Assembly (NCBI GenBank): GCA_934229725.1
Contig: CAKQDX010000001.1
Span: 124,001-188,000 of the forward strand
Source: an uncultured Streptococcus sp.
GTDB lineage: Bacteria; Bacillota; Bacilli; Lactobacillales; Streptococcaceae
Length of the DNA: 64,000 nucleotides
Reading direction: 5' to 3'
Part shown: positions 16,793-25,041 of the stretch, one piece after another
Position numbering within the stretch: position 1 is the stretch's first letter
How the letters are laid out: every line of letters starts with the position of its first letter
Program-made: the position numbers and the translations under genes
The notes under the pieces: generated by a model
Database searches by the model: none
The model's input: only the letters and a program-made list of their open reading frames with translations
What the model was told of the DNA's origin: nothing

Positions 16793-17503
16793 TCAACCTT
16801 CAATAACATCATCTTTTTGAATTCTGTTTGCTAATATTTTTGATATTATAGTTAGGATCACCAATGTAATCAATATAATTAAAATAATTATAAAATTATT
16901 TAATTGATATAATAGTGCTACAAAATTCCCTACTACAGATACTAAAATCACCGATGCAACTACTGATGTATTACTTGACTGTAAAATTTGACCGAATAAT
17001 TGAGATAATAAAATTATAGCAAGTGAGAATAACGTTGAGAATATAACAATAAGCATAACTTTAAAAACATAACTCAGGAAGCTGATCATTGCAAATCCCG
17101 ATGCATTTACAATAAAATAAAATATGAAATTCTCAAATAATACAACAGGGAAAAAATTAAATACAAAATAAGTACACAAAGCACAAACTTTACCCCAAAA
17201 TATACTTAAACGACCACCAGGAAAAAGATATGTTTTTTCTCTTGCTTGCTTAATATAATGGTTTAGTAACAACCGATTAAACAGTACAACTCCATAAACA
17301 ACCGCAACTGAGAATGTGACTGTTGTTGCCAACGCCATTACTCCAGTAGAAGAGTTTAAAATAGTCTGTGATTCAGAGGAATCAAATCGTCCAACCAAAC
17401 TAAAAAATATTAAAAAACTGAAATGTACAATAATATTTGTCCAGAGCAAACCACTAAAATGCTTTTTATTTCTTTTCAATTCATAATTACTTTGATTCAA
17501 CAT
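16793..17503 (-). CDS. ABC transporter membrane subunit, second island transporter
   Basis: 236 residues with six hydrophobic segments and a basic N-terminus (YELKRNKKH). It starts inside the 3' end of the preceding ATPase gene (7-bp overlap) with GAGG upstream, so the two form one transporter. Codon use is AT-rich, unlike the flanking chromosome. No close family is recognised. It is the last gene of the island operon and is followed by the copied rplL terminator. Confidence 0.7.
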   Translation of the reverse strand: MLNQSNYELKRNKKHFSGLLWTNIIVHFSFLIFFSLVGRFDSSESQTILNSSTGVMALATTVTFSVAVVYGVVLFNRLLLNHYIKQAREKTYLFPGGRLSIFWGKVCALCTYFVFNFFPVVLFENFIFYFIVNASGFAMISFLSYVFKVMLIVIFSTLFSLAIILLSQLFGQILQSSNTSVVASVILVSVVGNFVALLYQLNNFIIILIILITLVILTIISKILANRIQKDDVIEG

Positions 17504-18216
17504 AAATTAGCCTCTACTTGATATTTTTGATATAAATCTTCTAATGTTTTTAAATCTCCAGATTTCATTTCTCTAAAATCAGATGTTTTTACTATTTTTC
17601 CGTTTTGAATCATGATAACTTTATCAATAACACTCTCTAGTTCTGCAAAGGAATGACTAGAAACAATAATCAATTTATCCTTCTGTTCTAACTCCACTAA
17701 AACTTTTTTTAATAACGAAATCCCCTCCCTATCTAAACCATTAAAAGGCTCGTCAAGTACTACTATATCAGGATTATGTAAAAGAACCAGAGCAATATTC
17801 AACCGTTGTTTCATACCTAAGGAAAGCATTGAAATTTTATCAGTCAAAGAAACAGTTAAACCAAATTCCTTTAAATACTTTTCTGCTTCAATGCATGCCA
17901 CTCCATAGTATCGAATATGTTGTTCGAATACCTCTTCAATTGTCAAAGAATCATAGCTATCTGGAAAAGGAGAAATAAAACCAATTTTTTTCAAAAATTC
18001 ATTTATGTTATTTTTAGTTACTAACTCGTTATCGATATGAATTTTTCCAACAAATGAACTTAAACCTAATAAACATCTAAATAATGTTGTTTTTCCAGCT
18101 CCATTTTCTCCAATAAGCCCATAAATATGTGAAGAAGTCAGTAAAAGATTGATATTATTTAATAAAGTTTTCTGATCTACTACTTTTGTTAAATCAGTAA
18201 TTTCTAGTACTGTCAT
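17497..18216 (-). CDS. ABC transporter ATPase, second island transporter
   Basis: 239 residues. Walker A GENGAGKTT (about 37-45), signature LSLGMKQRLNIAL, Walker B IVVLDEPFNGLD and switch His in VSSHS. This is the short BcrA/antimicrobial-peptide-immunity type of ATPase. AGGAGG lies upstream of the ATG, 2 bp after the preceding permease. It pairs with the following membrane subunit. Export of, or immunity to, a peptide is plausible from context only. Confidence 0.8.
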   Translation of the reverse strand: MTVLEITDLTKVVDQKTLLNNINLLLTSSHIYGLIGENGAGKTTLFRCLLGLSSFVGKIHIDNELVTKNNINEFLKKIGFISPFPDSYDSLTIEEVFEQHIRYYGVACIEAEKYLKEFGLTVSLTDKISMLSLGMKQRLNIALVLLHNPDIVVLDEPFNGLDREGISLLKKVLVELEQKDKLIIVSSHSFAELESVIDKVIMIQNGKIVKTSDFREMKSGDLKTLEDLYQKYQVEANLC

Positions 18217-18218
18217 TT

Positions 18219-18962
18219 TTATTTCCTCCTAGATAATATCGTTAATGATAGAGAGAAGCCTACAATTGCCCAAGCAAGTAGAACAATGAACTGCTGAGAA
18301 TTGATTTGCTCTAAGTCAAAAACACTTGCTCTAATCACCTGGCTTGAAGGTACAAAAGGTAAATAGTTATAAATTTTTTCTGTCCATTCAGGCAGTCTAT
18401 TTGGAGAATAAGTAATCGGTGAAAATAACAATCCCCCAATCATGATAAGTTGACTTATTAGTGATACAAGATTAGAGGGTAGCAAATAAGCAATCGCAAA
18501 TCCTACCGAAAGCAAAGCAAATATGATCAATAAAATTGAAAGCATTGCAAAGACATCAAAGGAAATATCTAACCCAAATCCGAATCTACTAATTAGTAAA
18601 CTAGATAAAATACCTGGTAGACATAGTAACCCCCAAATAAATAAATCTGAAAGTAAAATCCCTATTCTAGAGACCGGTAATGTTTTCTGATAGTCATAAA
18701 CTCCATTTTGCTTAGCTTCACTAACAATTTGGGGAGCTAATACACAAGTTACTGCTATCACATTAATTGCTATTGCTCCTGTACAAAGATAAGACATCGT
18801 AATCGTATCATTGGCATTTGTAATGAATAAAAATCCGTAAATTATTGCAATGGATAATATAATTTGTACCATCACAAACACTGGAATATAATATTTATGT
18901 CGAATTAGACTCCACCTTACCAAGCCCCAAAACTTAGACTTATTTTTTTGATTGTTATTCAT
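18219..18962 (-). CDS. ABC-2 permease, first island transporter
   Basis: 247 residues from MNNNQKNKSKFW. This ATG is chosen because GAGGAG lies 7 bp upstream; more upstream starts lack one. There are six hydrophobic segments. It is paralogous to the permease at 7049-7783 (shared order of segments, FSPI, RLPEW and YLPFVPS). It overlaps the ATPase stop by 8 bp. It resembles YydJ-like permeases in arrangement (protease, ATPase, permease), but this is inference. Confidence 0.75.
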   Translation of the reverse strand: MNNNQKNKSKFWGLVRWSLIRHKYYIPVFVMVQIILSIAIIYGFLFITNANDTITMSYLCTGAIAINVIAVTCVLAPQIVSEAKQNGVYDYQKTLPVSRIGILLSDLFIWGLLCLPGILSSLLISRFGFGLDISFDVFAMLSILLIIFALLSVGFAIAYLLPSNLVSLISQLIMIGGLLFSPITYSPNRLPEWTEKIYNYLPFVPSSQVIRASVFDLEQINSQQFIVLLAWAIVGFSLSLTILSRRK

Positions 18963-19875
18963 CAATATACTCCTCATAATCATCTGATAAACTTTTCAAT
19001 TTTATATCATAAGAAATAATTTTATCTTCCCTTAACCACTCTAAAATCAATGATAGAGTTCTTTGTAATTGATTATCTTCTACAGAAAAACTCATACGTT
19101 TTTCAAACTTATCATATCGGACAGAAGTTTGATGTGAATAGTTGTCTAAAAGGCTTTCATCAGCTACTAAAATAGATACTTGATGTAAAATATGCCGCTC
19201 TTTCTTAATATCTGATACATTCACATCTTTTTGAATCTTTCCTCTATCAATCATTAAATAACGATCAGAATATCTTTCTACCTCAAATAGATTGTGAGTT
19301 ACAATAATAACTGTCGCTCCATTATTTGCTAGAATGCGTAGATATCTCCACATTAGTGTACGCCTAAATGGATCTACATCATTTGTTGGTTCATCTAACA
19401 CTATAATAGAAGGAGTATCAACAACCGTCATAGCAAAGGATGTTAAACGTTGTAAACCACCTGATAATTTTTCACCTGTGGTAGATTGCCATTTTTCAAT
19501 CGCAAGATAATCCATTAACTGTTTTGAACTTTTATTTAACTCTGATTTTTTCATTCCTTTCAAAAGACCGATACATTCAATTGCTTCTTTGATTGTCACT
19601 CCTTTAATTGGAACTTGAAACTGCGGCATAGAAGAAACTAATTCTCGTGCACGATTTGGATGATTTGTAATATCAACTCCGTGAATATAAACTGTACCAC
19701 TGTCAGATGAGACTGTACCATTTAATTGATTTAAAAAGGTTGTCTTTCCTGCCCCATTATGTCCAACTAAAGAAACAATTTCTCCACTATAAAAAGTAAC
19801 ACTAATATCATCTGTAACAGTTTTTGTACCATATGCTTTTTTTAAATTTTTAACAATAATAGTTTCTTTTTTCAT
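18955..19875 (-). CDS. ABC transporter ATPase, first island transporter
   Basis: 306 residues. Walker A GHNGAGKTT, signature LSGGLQRLTSFAM, Walker B IIVLDEPTNDVDPFRR, then VIIVTHNLFEVERYSDR. Domain layout including a 90-residue C-terminal extension matches the ATPase at 7773-8684, its paralogue. It overlaps the protease gene by 4 bp (ATGA), so protease, ATPase and permease are translationally coupled and probably work on one substrate. Confidence 0.82.
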   Translation of the reverse strand: MKKETIIVKNLKKAYGTKTVTDDISVTFYSGEIVSLVGHNGAGKTTFLNQLNGTVSSDSGTVYIHGVDITNHPNRARELVSSMPQFQVPIKGVTIKEAIECIGLLKGMKKSELNKSSKQLMDYLAIEKWQSTTGEKLSGGLQRLTSFAMTVVDTPSIIVLDEPTNDVDPFRRTLMWRYLRILANNGATVIIVTHNLFEVERYSDRYLMIDRGKIQKDVNVSDIKKERHILHQVSILVADESLLDNYSHQTSVRYDKFEKRMSFSVEDNQLQRTLSLILEWLREDKIISYDIKLKSLSDDYEEYIDE

Positions 19876-20756
19876 ATATACCTCATGATTTTTAGTAGGA
19901 AAAATATAATTATCATGTATATTACAATAGTAATAATTGTGCTAATTACCTGACATATTCTCCATAGAAATTTCTCACTATCACTCAATGAATTCCTCTC
20001 AATTTCATATTCTATTTTCAATAATGGATTATCTATTAACATAAATAATAATAAACGTCCATCAGTGGAGTTATATAGACGAAATTGCCACAAAATACGA
20101 AGAAGCATTATATAGATAAACAGAGTTAGAAGTGGGCTAGCTATTCTATCACTTGCTAAGAATAAAGAAGCTAAAATTATACTGTCAGTTATTACCCCAC
20201 CAAGTATCGCTATAGCCCTAGAAAATAGAGGCCAAAACCATACATGAGTTAAATTAACTGTTGCGACTGATTTTTTTAGAGAAAATCTTAGTGACTTTGC
20301 AATTTCCTTAAAATTATTCGAAAAAAGAATATGCATAATTTCATGAAAAATAGTTGTTAAAATTGAAAATACCACAGCAAATAATACAACGAATGTTAAG
20401 TTTTCATTCTTAAAATCATATGTAAGAAAACTCAAACTTCTTATTTTCGTGAAAATAACAGTAAATGATACTATTCCTAGTATAACAATGAATGTTCTCA
20501 AAATTTGTAAGTATTTTGTGTTATGACATGGGATTTCACCATCTCTTTCAAAGAATAAACTCTCTTCTAATAATTTATAAAGTTCACTATTCTTTTCAAG
20601 ATCAGGCAATGAATTTATAATCGTTCCCTCCCATGTATCTTTATCAAATACCAACAAGTCTGATCCATTAGAGTATAATAAATATTGATCCTTCTTTGTT
20701 TTTCTAAAATAAAGTGGTTTTGATAGAGGATGACTTACTAAATATTCTCCAAACAT
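19872..20756 (-). CDS. M50/S2P-like membrane zinc peptidase
   Basis: 294 residues. An N-terminal soluble part (1-80) precedes about six hydrophobic segments. HEIMH (138-142) lies in a membrane segment and fits the HExxH zinc motif; NSTDGR (229-234) in a later segment fits the Asp-containing third-ligand motif of site-2 proteases. Coupling to an ABC ATPase and permease recalls YydH of the Bacillus yydFGHIJ peptide locus, whose protease acts on a modified peptide; here no precursor or radical SAM gene is present. The ATG is the only possible start because a TGA lies six bases upstream; the GAGG site is only 1 bp from the ATG and the leader is very short. First gene of the TetR-controlled operon. 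Confidence 0.72.
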   Translation of the reverse strand: MFGEYLVSHPLSKPLYFRKTKKDQYLLYSNGSDLLVFDKDTWEGTIINSLPDLEKNSELYKLLEESLFFERDGEIPCHNTKYLQILRTFIVILGIVSFTVIFTKIRSLSFLTYDFKNENLTFVVLFAVVFSILTTIFHEIMHILFSNNFKEIAKSLRFSLKKSVATVNLTHVWFWPLFSRAIAILGGVITDSIILASLFLASDRIASPLLTLFIYIMLLRILWQFRLYNSTDGRLLLFMLIDNPLLKIEYEIERNSLSDSEKFLWRICQVISTIITIVIYMIIIFFLLKIMRYI

Positions 20757-20804
20757 ACCTCAAGTATGTACATGTAGTTTAACATACCTGAGGTATGTGG
20801 TCAA
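20753..20804 (-). promoter_or_regulatory. Island operon promoter with two TetR-type operators
   Basis: -35 TTGACC (20799-20804), -10 TAAACT (20776-20781). The 17-bp spacer (20782-20798) is itself a perfect 8-1-8 palindrome, ACATACCT-G-AGGTATGT. A second palindrome with the same arms (ACATAC-5-GTATGT) covers 20753-20769, from the likely start site into the start codon. Both are natural targets of the divergent TetR protein. Confidence 0.82.
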
Positions 20805-20877
20805 CCACTTTTCTATTTTTTTTATTTTTAAAATATTCCATTTACTACTCACTGGTACATAATACTTTAAAAAATGC

Positions 20878-20883
20878 TATAAT
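20878..20883 (+). promoter_or_regulatory. -10 element of the tetR gene
   Basis: TATAAT about 100 bp upstream of the ATG; the -35 position reads GTACAT, a weak match. The leader has no further recognised feature. Confidence 0.45.
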
Positions 20884-20984
20884 ATGAATGACTAATTGTT
20901 CTTCTAAGTAATTAAACTCAACTTTCTTCTTTCAATTATTTAGTAGAGTACATCATTTCAAGAAAGGTGTTGATTTTGTAAATA

Positions 20985-21566
20985 ATGGAAAATACAAGAG
21001 AACTAATACTTGCTGTTGCGACTGAACAATTTTTAAAAAATGGATATGAAAAAACAAAATTATCTGATATTATCAATGGTCTTGATGGTTTAACAAAAGG
21101 TGCTATCTATCATTATTTTGATTCAAAAGAGGATATCTTTAATGAAGTCGCAAATAATATTGGTAAACAAAATAAATCAATATTTGATGCTATTAAGTAT
21201 TCAAATGATATAAATGGATCTGAAAAAATTACAAAATTAGTCTCTCTAAGTATCAACAATGAAATAATGGAAACAATTACTTCAATTACACCTAAGTTAA
21301 TTCATAGCCCTAAACTTCTGGCTTCATTTCTTGAACAAATGCAAAAAGTAACTATTCCTGAATACTTCATTCCAATTATTAAAGAAGGTATCGAAGATGG
21401 CTCAATTATTGCAGATAATCCAAACGAGTTGGCAGAATTACTTGCTGTACTTTTAAATATATGGTTAAATCCTTTAATATTTAATACGTCTAAAGAAACA
21501 CTCATTTCAAAAATTAATCTAATAAATATTTGTCTAAATAATTTCAATATCAAAATTTCTATATAA
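20985..21566 (+). CDS. TetR/AcrR-family repressor of the island operon
   Basis: 193 residues. The N-terminal TetR helix-turn-helix is clear: ILAVATEQFLKNGYEKTKLSDIINGLDGLTKGAIYHYFDSKEDIF (about 8-53). The C-terminal ligand domain (60-193) is variable. It is divergent from the protease/ABC operon and two matched palindromes lie in the shared region, so it probably represses that operon and responds to the transported compound. The ATG at 20985 is the only start (TAA is two codons upstream), and the AAAGG site is about 17 bp away, suggesting weak translation. Confidence 0.85.
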   Translation: MENTRELILAVATEQFLKNGYEKTKLSDIINGLDGLTKGAIYHYFDSKEDIFNEVANNIGKQNKSIFDAIKYSNDINGSEKITKLVSLSINNEIMETITSITPKLIHSPKLLASFLEQMQKVTIPEYFIPIIKEGIEDGSIIADNPNELAELLAVLLNIWLNPLIFNTSKETLISKINLINICLNNFNIKISI

Positions 21567-21568
21567 AT

Positions 21569-21607
21569 AGAAAGAGCCTCAGATAATGTGGCTCTTTCTA
21601 TTTTTTC
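21569..21607 (+). terminator. tetR terminator
   Basis: AGAAAGAGCC/GGCTCTTTCT hairpin then TATTTTTTC, 2 bp after the stop. Confidence 0.85.
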
Positions 21608-21665
21608 TACAATACCAACCTGATATAAAATAATAGAAGATATAAGCATTCAATTTTAAAGATAG

Positions 21666-21792
21666 TGTAAAAAACACCACCCTCAAAATGAACTGACCCC
21701 GAAGAATTAGACAATTAATTTACACAAAGGATTTAGTTCTGTATTGCACAGGACTAAGTCCTTTTCTACCATTTGTCAAGCATATCAAGTCA
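21666..21792 (-). pseudogene. Remnant of an IS3-family (IS150-group) transposase 3' end
   Basis: On the minus strand the end of an IS150-type OrfB is readable: NGRKGLSPVQYRTKSFV then stop at 21720-21722. Downstream to about 21666 lies an IS-end-like stretch (CCTCAAAATGAACTGACCCC). The rest of the transposase is missing, so this is a dead fragment. It marks past transposition into the island near its right end. Confidence 0.8.
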
Positions 21793-21846
21793 TTTGATAA
21801 AAAATAGATTGAACTCCATAGTCAAACTAAGGAAATTGTCTTATTT

Positions 21847-21860
21847 TGAACTTAAGTTCA
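21847..21860. repeat. 14-bp perfect palindrome TGAACTTAAGTTCA
   Basis: Lies in the non-coding part between the IS remnant and the coding remnant. No associated gene start is visible, so it may be a relic operator. A 9-bp inverted repeat AACACCTTA/TAAGGTGTT follows at about 21883-21916. Confidence 0.35.
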
Positions 21861-21933
21861 GTGTAAAAGTGTACGCAAAAACAACACCTTACCTAGTGAT
21901 TTTATGATAAGGTGTTACAATCATATGGCATAA

Positions 21934-22446
21934 ACAATTTTTAGTTTTACCTTAATAGAACGCTATGAGTTTCTTTGTTGCACTATATTTTACAATTTAT
22001 GTATTAGTAAAAATCAATATGTAATAATTACAGCACATATTGAAAATAAACAAAATAGTTTTGGAGGTGTTGATCAATTTATCATAATTGATTCAATTTC
22101 TGAATCGCAAAGTGAACTATCTGAGCACTTTTTTGATAATCAAAAGAAACTAGGATTCTCACATCCCAAATCATACGCAAAATGTTATGTATACGGAAAA
22201 GTCATTCATAAATTCGAAAAAAATAATTCTAATTGGATTGAACTTATTGTTAAGGACAATTTTGACTTCACAGTCAAACTCCAATATAGTAAAAAAATGC
22301 GAGTATCAGATATAAATTATGATGTAGGAGACAATCTATTCATATATGCTTTAATTATTTCAAGCGAAAAGACAATAAATCAAAAAAAGCGTTCATATTT
22401 CAATCTCATAGTAGAGGATATGATAAACAAAACCAGACTAAAATAG
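21934..22446 (+). pseudogene. Coding remnant without a start codon
   Basis: 171 codons stay open from just after TAA at 21931 to TAG at 22444, with no ATG, GTG or TTG in the first two thirds. The residue pattern looks like a real protein: VDQFIIIDSISESQ, then KCYVYGKVIHKFEKN, NWIELIVKDNFDFTVKLQYSK and GDNLFIYALIIS, which could be an OB-like beta barrel (inference). A good terminator follows. The 5' end is missing and the IS fragment lies about 140 bp upstream, so a truncated gene is the simplest reading. Function unknown. Confidence 0.6.
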
Positions 22447-22452
22447 AAAAAC

Positions 22453-22487
22453 AAAAAACTGCCAAAAATAAATTTGGCAGTTTTTTG
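22453..22487 (+). terminator. Terminator of the coding remnant
   Basis: AAAAACTGCCAAA/TTTGGCAGTTTTTT hairpin a few bases past the TAG. Confidence 0.85.
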
Positions 22488-22531
22488 GTAGGGAACTTAT
22501 TAATTCAAACGGTTTTTCATAATCGTTTATC

Positions 22532-22601
22532 GCAATAAAAAACCAGAGCTACTGCCCTGGTTTTCTTTATGAAGCGACTTGAGTCGTTACCTTATTATTT
22601 A
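22532..22601 (-). repeat. Right island boundary: authentic rplL end and terminator
   Basis: Partner of the repeat at 16664-16735. It contains the last rplL codon, the stop and the CCAGGGCAGTAGCTCTGG terminator hairpin (22537-22566). Site-specific elements of streptococci are known to target rplL 3' ends, so it is a candidate attachment site. Confidence 0.85.
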
Positions 22602-22963
22602 AGAGTAACTGAAGCTCCAGCTTCTTCAAGTTTAGCTTTAAGTTCTTCAGCTTCAGCTGCAGCAACACCTTCTTTAAGAACTGATGGTGCACCGTCAACG
22701 ATAGCTTTAGCTTCTTTAAGACCTTCGCCTGTGATTTCACGAACAACTTTGATAACAGCAACTTTCTTGTCGCCTGCAGATGTCAATTCAACGTCGAATG
22801 AATCTTTAGCAGCACCAGCGTCAGCACCACCAGCAGCAGCAGCAGCTACAGGAGCAGCAGCTGTTACACCAAATTCTTCTTCGATAGCTTTTACAAGGTC
22901 GTTCAATTCAAGGATTGAAGCTTCTTTAATTTCAGCAATAATGTTTTCAATGTTCAATGCCAT
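22595..22963 (-). CDS. rplL: 50S ribosomal protein L7/L12
   Basis: 122 residues from MALNIENII. This start is used because GGAGGAAATCACA precedes it; a TTG five codons upstream overlaps that site. N-terminal dimerisation helices, an Ala/Gly-rich hinge (APVAAAAAGGADAGAA, about 38-53) and the conserved C-terminal factor-binding domain (VIKVVREITGEGLKEAKAIVDGAP). It binds translation GTPases as part of the ribosomal stalk. It is downstream of rplJ in the usual order. Confidence 0.97.
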   Translation of the reverse strand: MALNIENIIAEIKEASILELNDLVKAIEEEFGVTAAAPVAAAAAGGADAGAAKDSFDVELTSAGDKKVAVIKVVREITGEGLKEAKAIVDGAPSVLKEGVAAAEAEELKAKLEEAGASVTLK

Positions 22964-23038
22964 TGTGATTTCCTCCAAATGTGTTTTTAAAATATAATGT
23001 TTTAAACGTAGCTTAGGCTACGAGTTGTGAAGATGGGC

Positions 23039-23542
23039 TTATGCAGCACCGTCTTCTTTGCTTTCTGCAACCGCTTTGACAGCGTATGCAACGTTGCGCA
23101 CTGGCGCTTGAAGTACAGAAAGGAGCATAGAAAGCATACCTTCTTTGTTTGGAAGTGATGCAAGAGCGTTGATTTCTTCGACTGAAGTGAACGCACCGTC
23201 AACAACACCACCTTTGATTTCAAGAGCTTCTGCGTCTTTAGCAAATTCGCTAATAACTTTTGCTGGTGCGATAACATCTTCGTTTGAGAATGCTACTGCA
23301 GATGGTCCAACGAAAAGTTCTTTAAGGTCTTCAAGACCTGCTTCTTCAGCTGCACGAGTCAAGATTGAGTTTTTGATAACTTTAAATTCAACGCCTGATT
23401 CACGAAGATTACGACGAAGAACGGTATCTTGGTCAACTGTAAGTCCACGAGAGTCAACAACAACGATAGATGATGCTGCTTTCATTTTCTCAGCGACGAT
23501 GGCAACTTGTTCAGCTTTTTTAGCAATAATAGCTTCACTCAT
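23039..23542 (-). CDS. rplJ: 50S ribosomal protein L10
   Basis: 167 residues from MSEAIIAKK; GGAGG lies 12 bp upstream, and the open frame further upstream is leader sequence. Conserved blocks: the N-terminal AIIAKKAEQVAIVAEKMKAASSIVVVDSRGLTV, FKVIKNSILTRAAEEAG, and the C-terminal helix that carries L7/L12 dimers. L10 also autoregulates by binding its own mRNA leader. It forms an operon with rplL, with a 75-bp gap. Confidence 0.97.
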   Translation of the reverse strand: MSEAIIAKKAEQVAIVAEKMKAASSIVVVDSRGLTVDQDTVLRRNLRESGVEFKVIKNSILTRAAEEAGLEDLKELFVGPSAVAFSNEDVIAPAKVISEFAKDAEALEIKGGVVDGAFTSVEEINALASLPNKEGMLSMLLSVLQAPVRNVAYAVKAVAESKEDGAA

Positions 23543-23712
23543 TAGTAGTTTTACCTCCGTTTTTATTTTTGGGCTAGGTACAAAAAAATCGCACCTAAAC
23601 CTAGACACGAAAGTACAATACGTTACAAAAAAATAGTTACGTTTTGTGCCTCGGTTGGATGTTTATGAGTTTAACTCCCCAACTGTCTTAGGTCAGTTTT
23701 TTCAAACCTCAT
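23543..23712 (-). ncRNA. Ribosomal protein L10 leader (autoregulatory mRNA structure)
   Basis: About 165 nt of untranslated leader lie between the promoter and rplJ. The position, length and hairpins (for example AACGTAAC.../GTAACG and CTAGG/CCTAG pairings) fit the L10 leader of Firmicutes. I assign it from context rather than from an alignment. Confidence 0.6.
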
Positions 23713-23714
23713 AT

Positions 23715-23743
23715 ATAATATCATGACCTAAATCAGACGTCAA
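23715..23743 (-). promoter_or_regulatory. rplJ-rplL promoter
   Basis: -35 TTGACG (23738-23743), 17-bp spacer, -10 TATTAT (23715-23720). Confidence 0.8.
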
Positions 23744-23785
23744 GAAAAAAATGTCATTTTTTTATATTTTATGTTTAAAGAACAT

Positions 23786-23820
23786 AAAACCTCTTAAAAT
23801 CCGAAGATTCCAAGAGGTTA
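23786..23820 (-). terminator. Terminator of the MacAB-like operon
   Basis: AACCTCTT/AAGAGGTT hairpin with a TTTTATG tail on the minus strand. Confidence 0.75.
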
Positions 23821-23823
23821 TTT

Positions 23824-25032
23824 CTAATCATATCTAAGCGCTTCGATAGGATCGAGTTTTGAAGCTTTATTGGCTGGGAGAAGACCAAAGATAATCCCCA
23901 CAGCTGCTGAAAAGGCAATGCTTCCTATAGCCACACCGATAGAGACCCTTGCTTTCAGATCCATAGCGCTTCCAATTGGTCCAACGACTAGGGCTGCAAA
24001 ACCAAGTCCAATCAGACCTCCTAAGATTGTCAAGACCATGGACTCAATCAAAAACTGAGTCAGAATCTTACGGCGTGTAGCTCCAAGCGCCTTGCGCAGA
24101 CCAATCTCTCTAGTCCGCTCAGTTACCGAAACCAACATGATATTCATAACGCCGATGCCACCGACTAAGAGTGAAATGCCAGCAATTGCTCCGACAACGG
24201 TAGTAATGGTTCCAAAGATTGTGTTCACCTGATTTAAGGTCGCACTCATATCCGCCGCCTTGTACTGCCCATTATCATCCTGAGATAACTGCGTCAATTG
24301 CTTGGCAGCTTCTTTGGCAACGCTACTACTATTTTGCACATCCGTCACATGGAAAAAAATCTGACCAATAGCATCCGTATTATTCTCAGCAGCCAACTGG
24401 GTATTAGCCACAAGGGCTGTTCCAATTTCACCATAGGATCCAATTGCGGTGTCTTTATTTTTGTAGACACCAATCACTCGGTAATCATTATTTCCTATAG
24501 TAACGACTTGGTTAAGGGCATCGTCAGCCGTATCAAAGAGTTTTTTAGCTACCAGCTGATCAATGACAACAACGCGTGAAAAGGTTTTGTAGTCATTGTC
24601 TTGCAGAGATCGTCCTGCCAGCATCTCAAACTTTTTAGCTTTAAAGTAGCCCTGACTGGCACCTGTGATATTGACATTCTTCACCGTCTTTTTCTGGAGA
24701 GAAATAGAGGTTGTCAAGTTGTTGGTCACAAAGTAACTATCCACACCTGGCGTCTGTCTTACCACCTGCTCCAACCAAACTTCTTTAACTGGTTTGGTAG
24801 GCTTTGCCAGATCAGCATAGGCAGGGTCTAGCTCCTCACCTTTAGCCTCATAGTAGACTTGAACAGTATCCTTGTCCCCTGTCACGCTATCAGTTACACT
24901 CTGACGCATCCCATTTCCTAGACCCATGATGAGCACGACAGCAGCAACACCAATGATAATACCCAGCATGGTCAAAAAGGACCTCATCTTGTGTGACCGA
25001 ATTGAACTAAGAGCAAATTTCCAATTTTCCAT
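23824..25032 (-). CDS. MacB/FtsX-type ABC permease
   Basis: 402 residues: an N-terminal membrane helix (FLTMLGIIIGVAAVVLIMGLG), a large extracellular domain (about 45-270) and three C-terminal helices with the FtsX signature GGIGVMNIMLVSVTERTREIGLRKALGATRR. MacB-type systems use ATP mechanically to drive export of peptides, toxins or drugs across the envelope with an adaptor protein. It is the last gene of adaptor-ATPase-permease, 9 bp after the ATPase. In Gram-positives similar trios (YknXYZ type) give peptide resistance. Confidence 0.85.
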   Translation of the reverse strand: MENWKFALSSIRSHKMRSFLTMLGIIIGVAAVVLIMGLGNGMRQSVTDSVTGDKDTVQVYYEAKGEELDPAYADLAKPTKPVKEVWLEQVVRQTPGVDSYFVTNNLTTSISLQKKTVKNVNITGASQGYFKAKKFEMLAGRSLQDNDYKTFSRVVVIDQLVAKKLFDTADDALNQVVTIGNNDYRVIGVYKNKDTAIGSYGEIGTALVANTQLAAENNTDAIGQIFFHVTDVQNSSSVAKEAAKQLTQLSQDDNGQYKAADMSATLNQVNTIFGTITTVVGAIAGISLLVGGIGVMNIMLVSVTERTREIGLRKALGATRRKILTQFLIESMVLTILGGLIGLGFAALVVGPIGSAMDLKARVSIGVAIGSIAFSAAVGIIFGLLPANKASKLDPIEALRYD

Positions 25033-25041
25033 ACTGACCTC

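Noticed and set aside
22569..22997. Plus-strand open frames opposite rplL and rplJ
   Set aside because: They are antisense shadows caused by strong codon bias of ribosomal protein genes; no ribosome sites.
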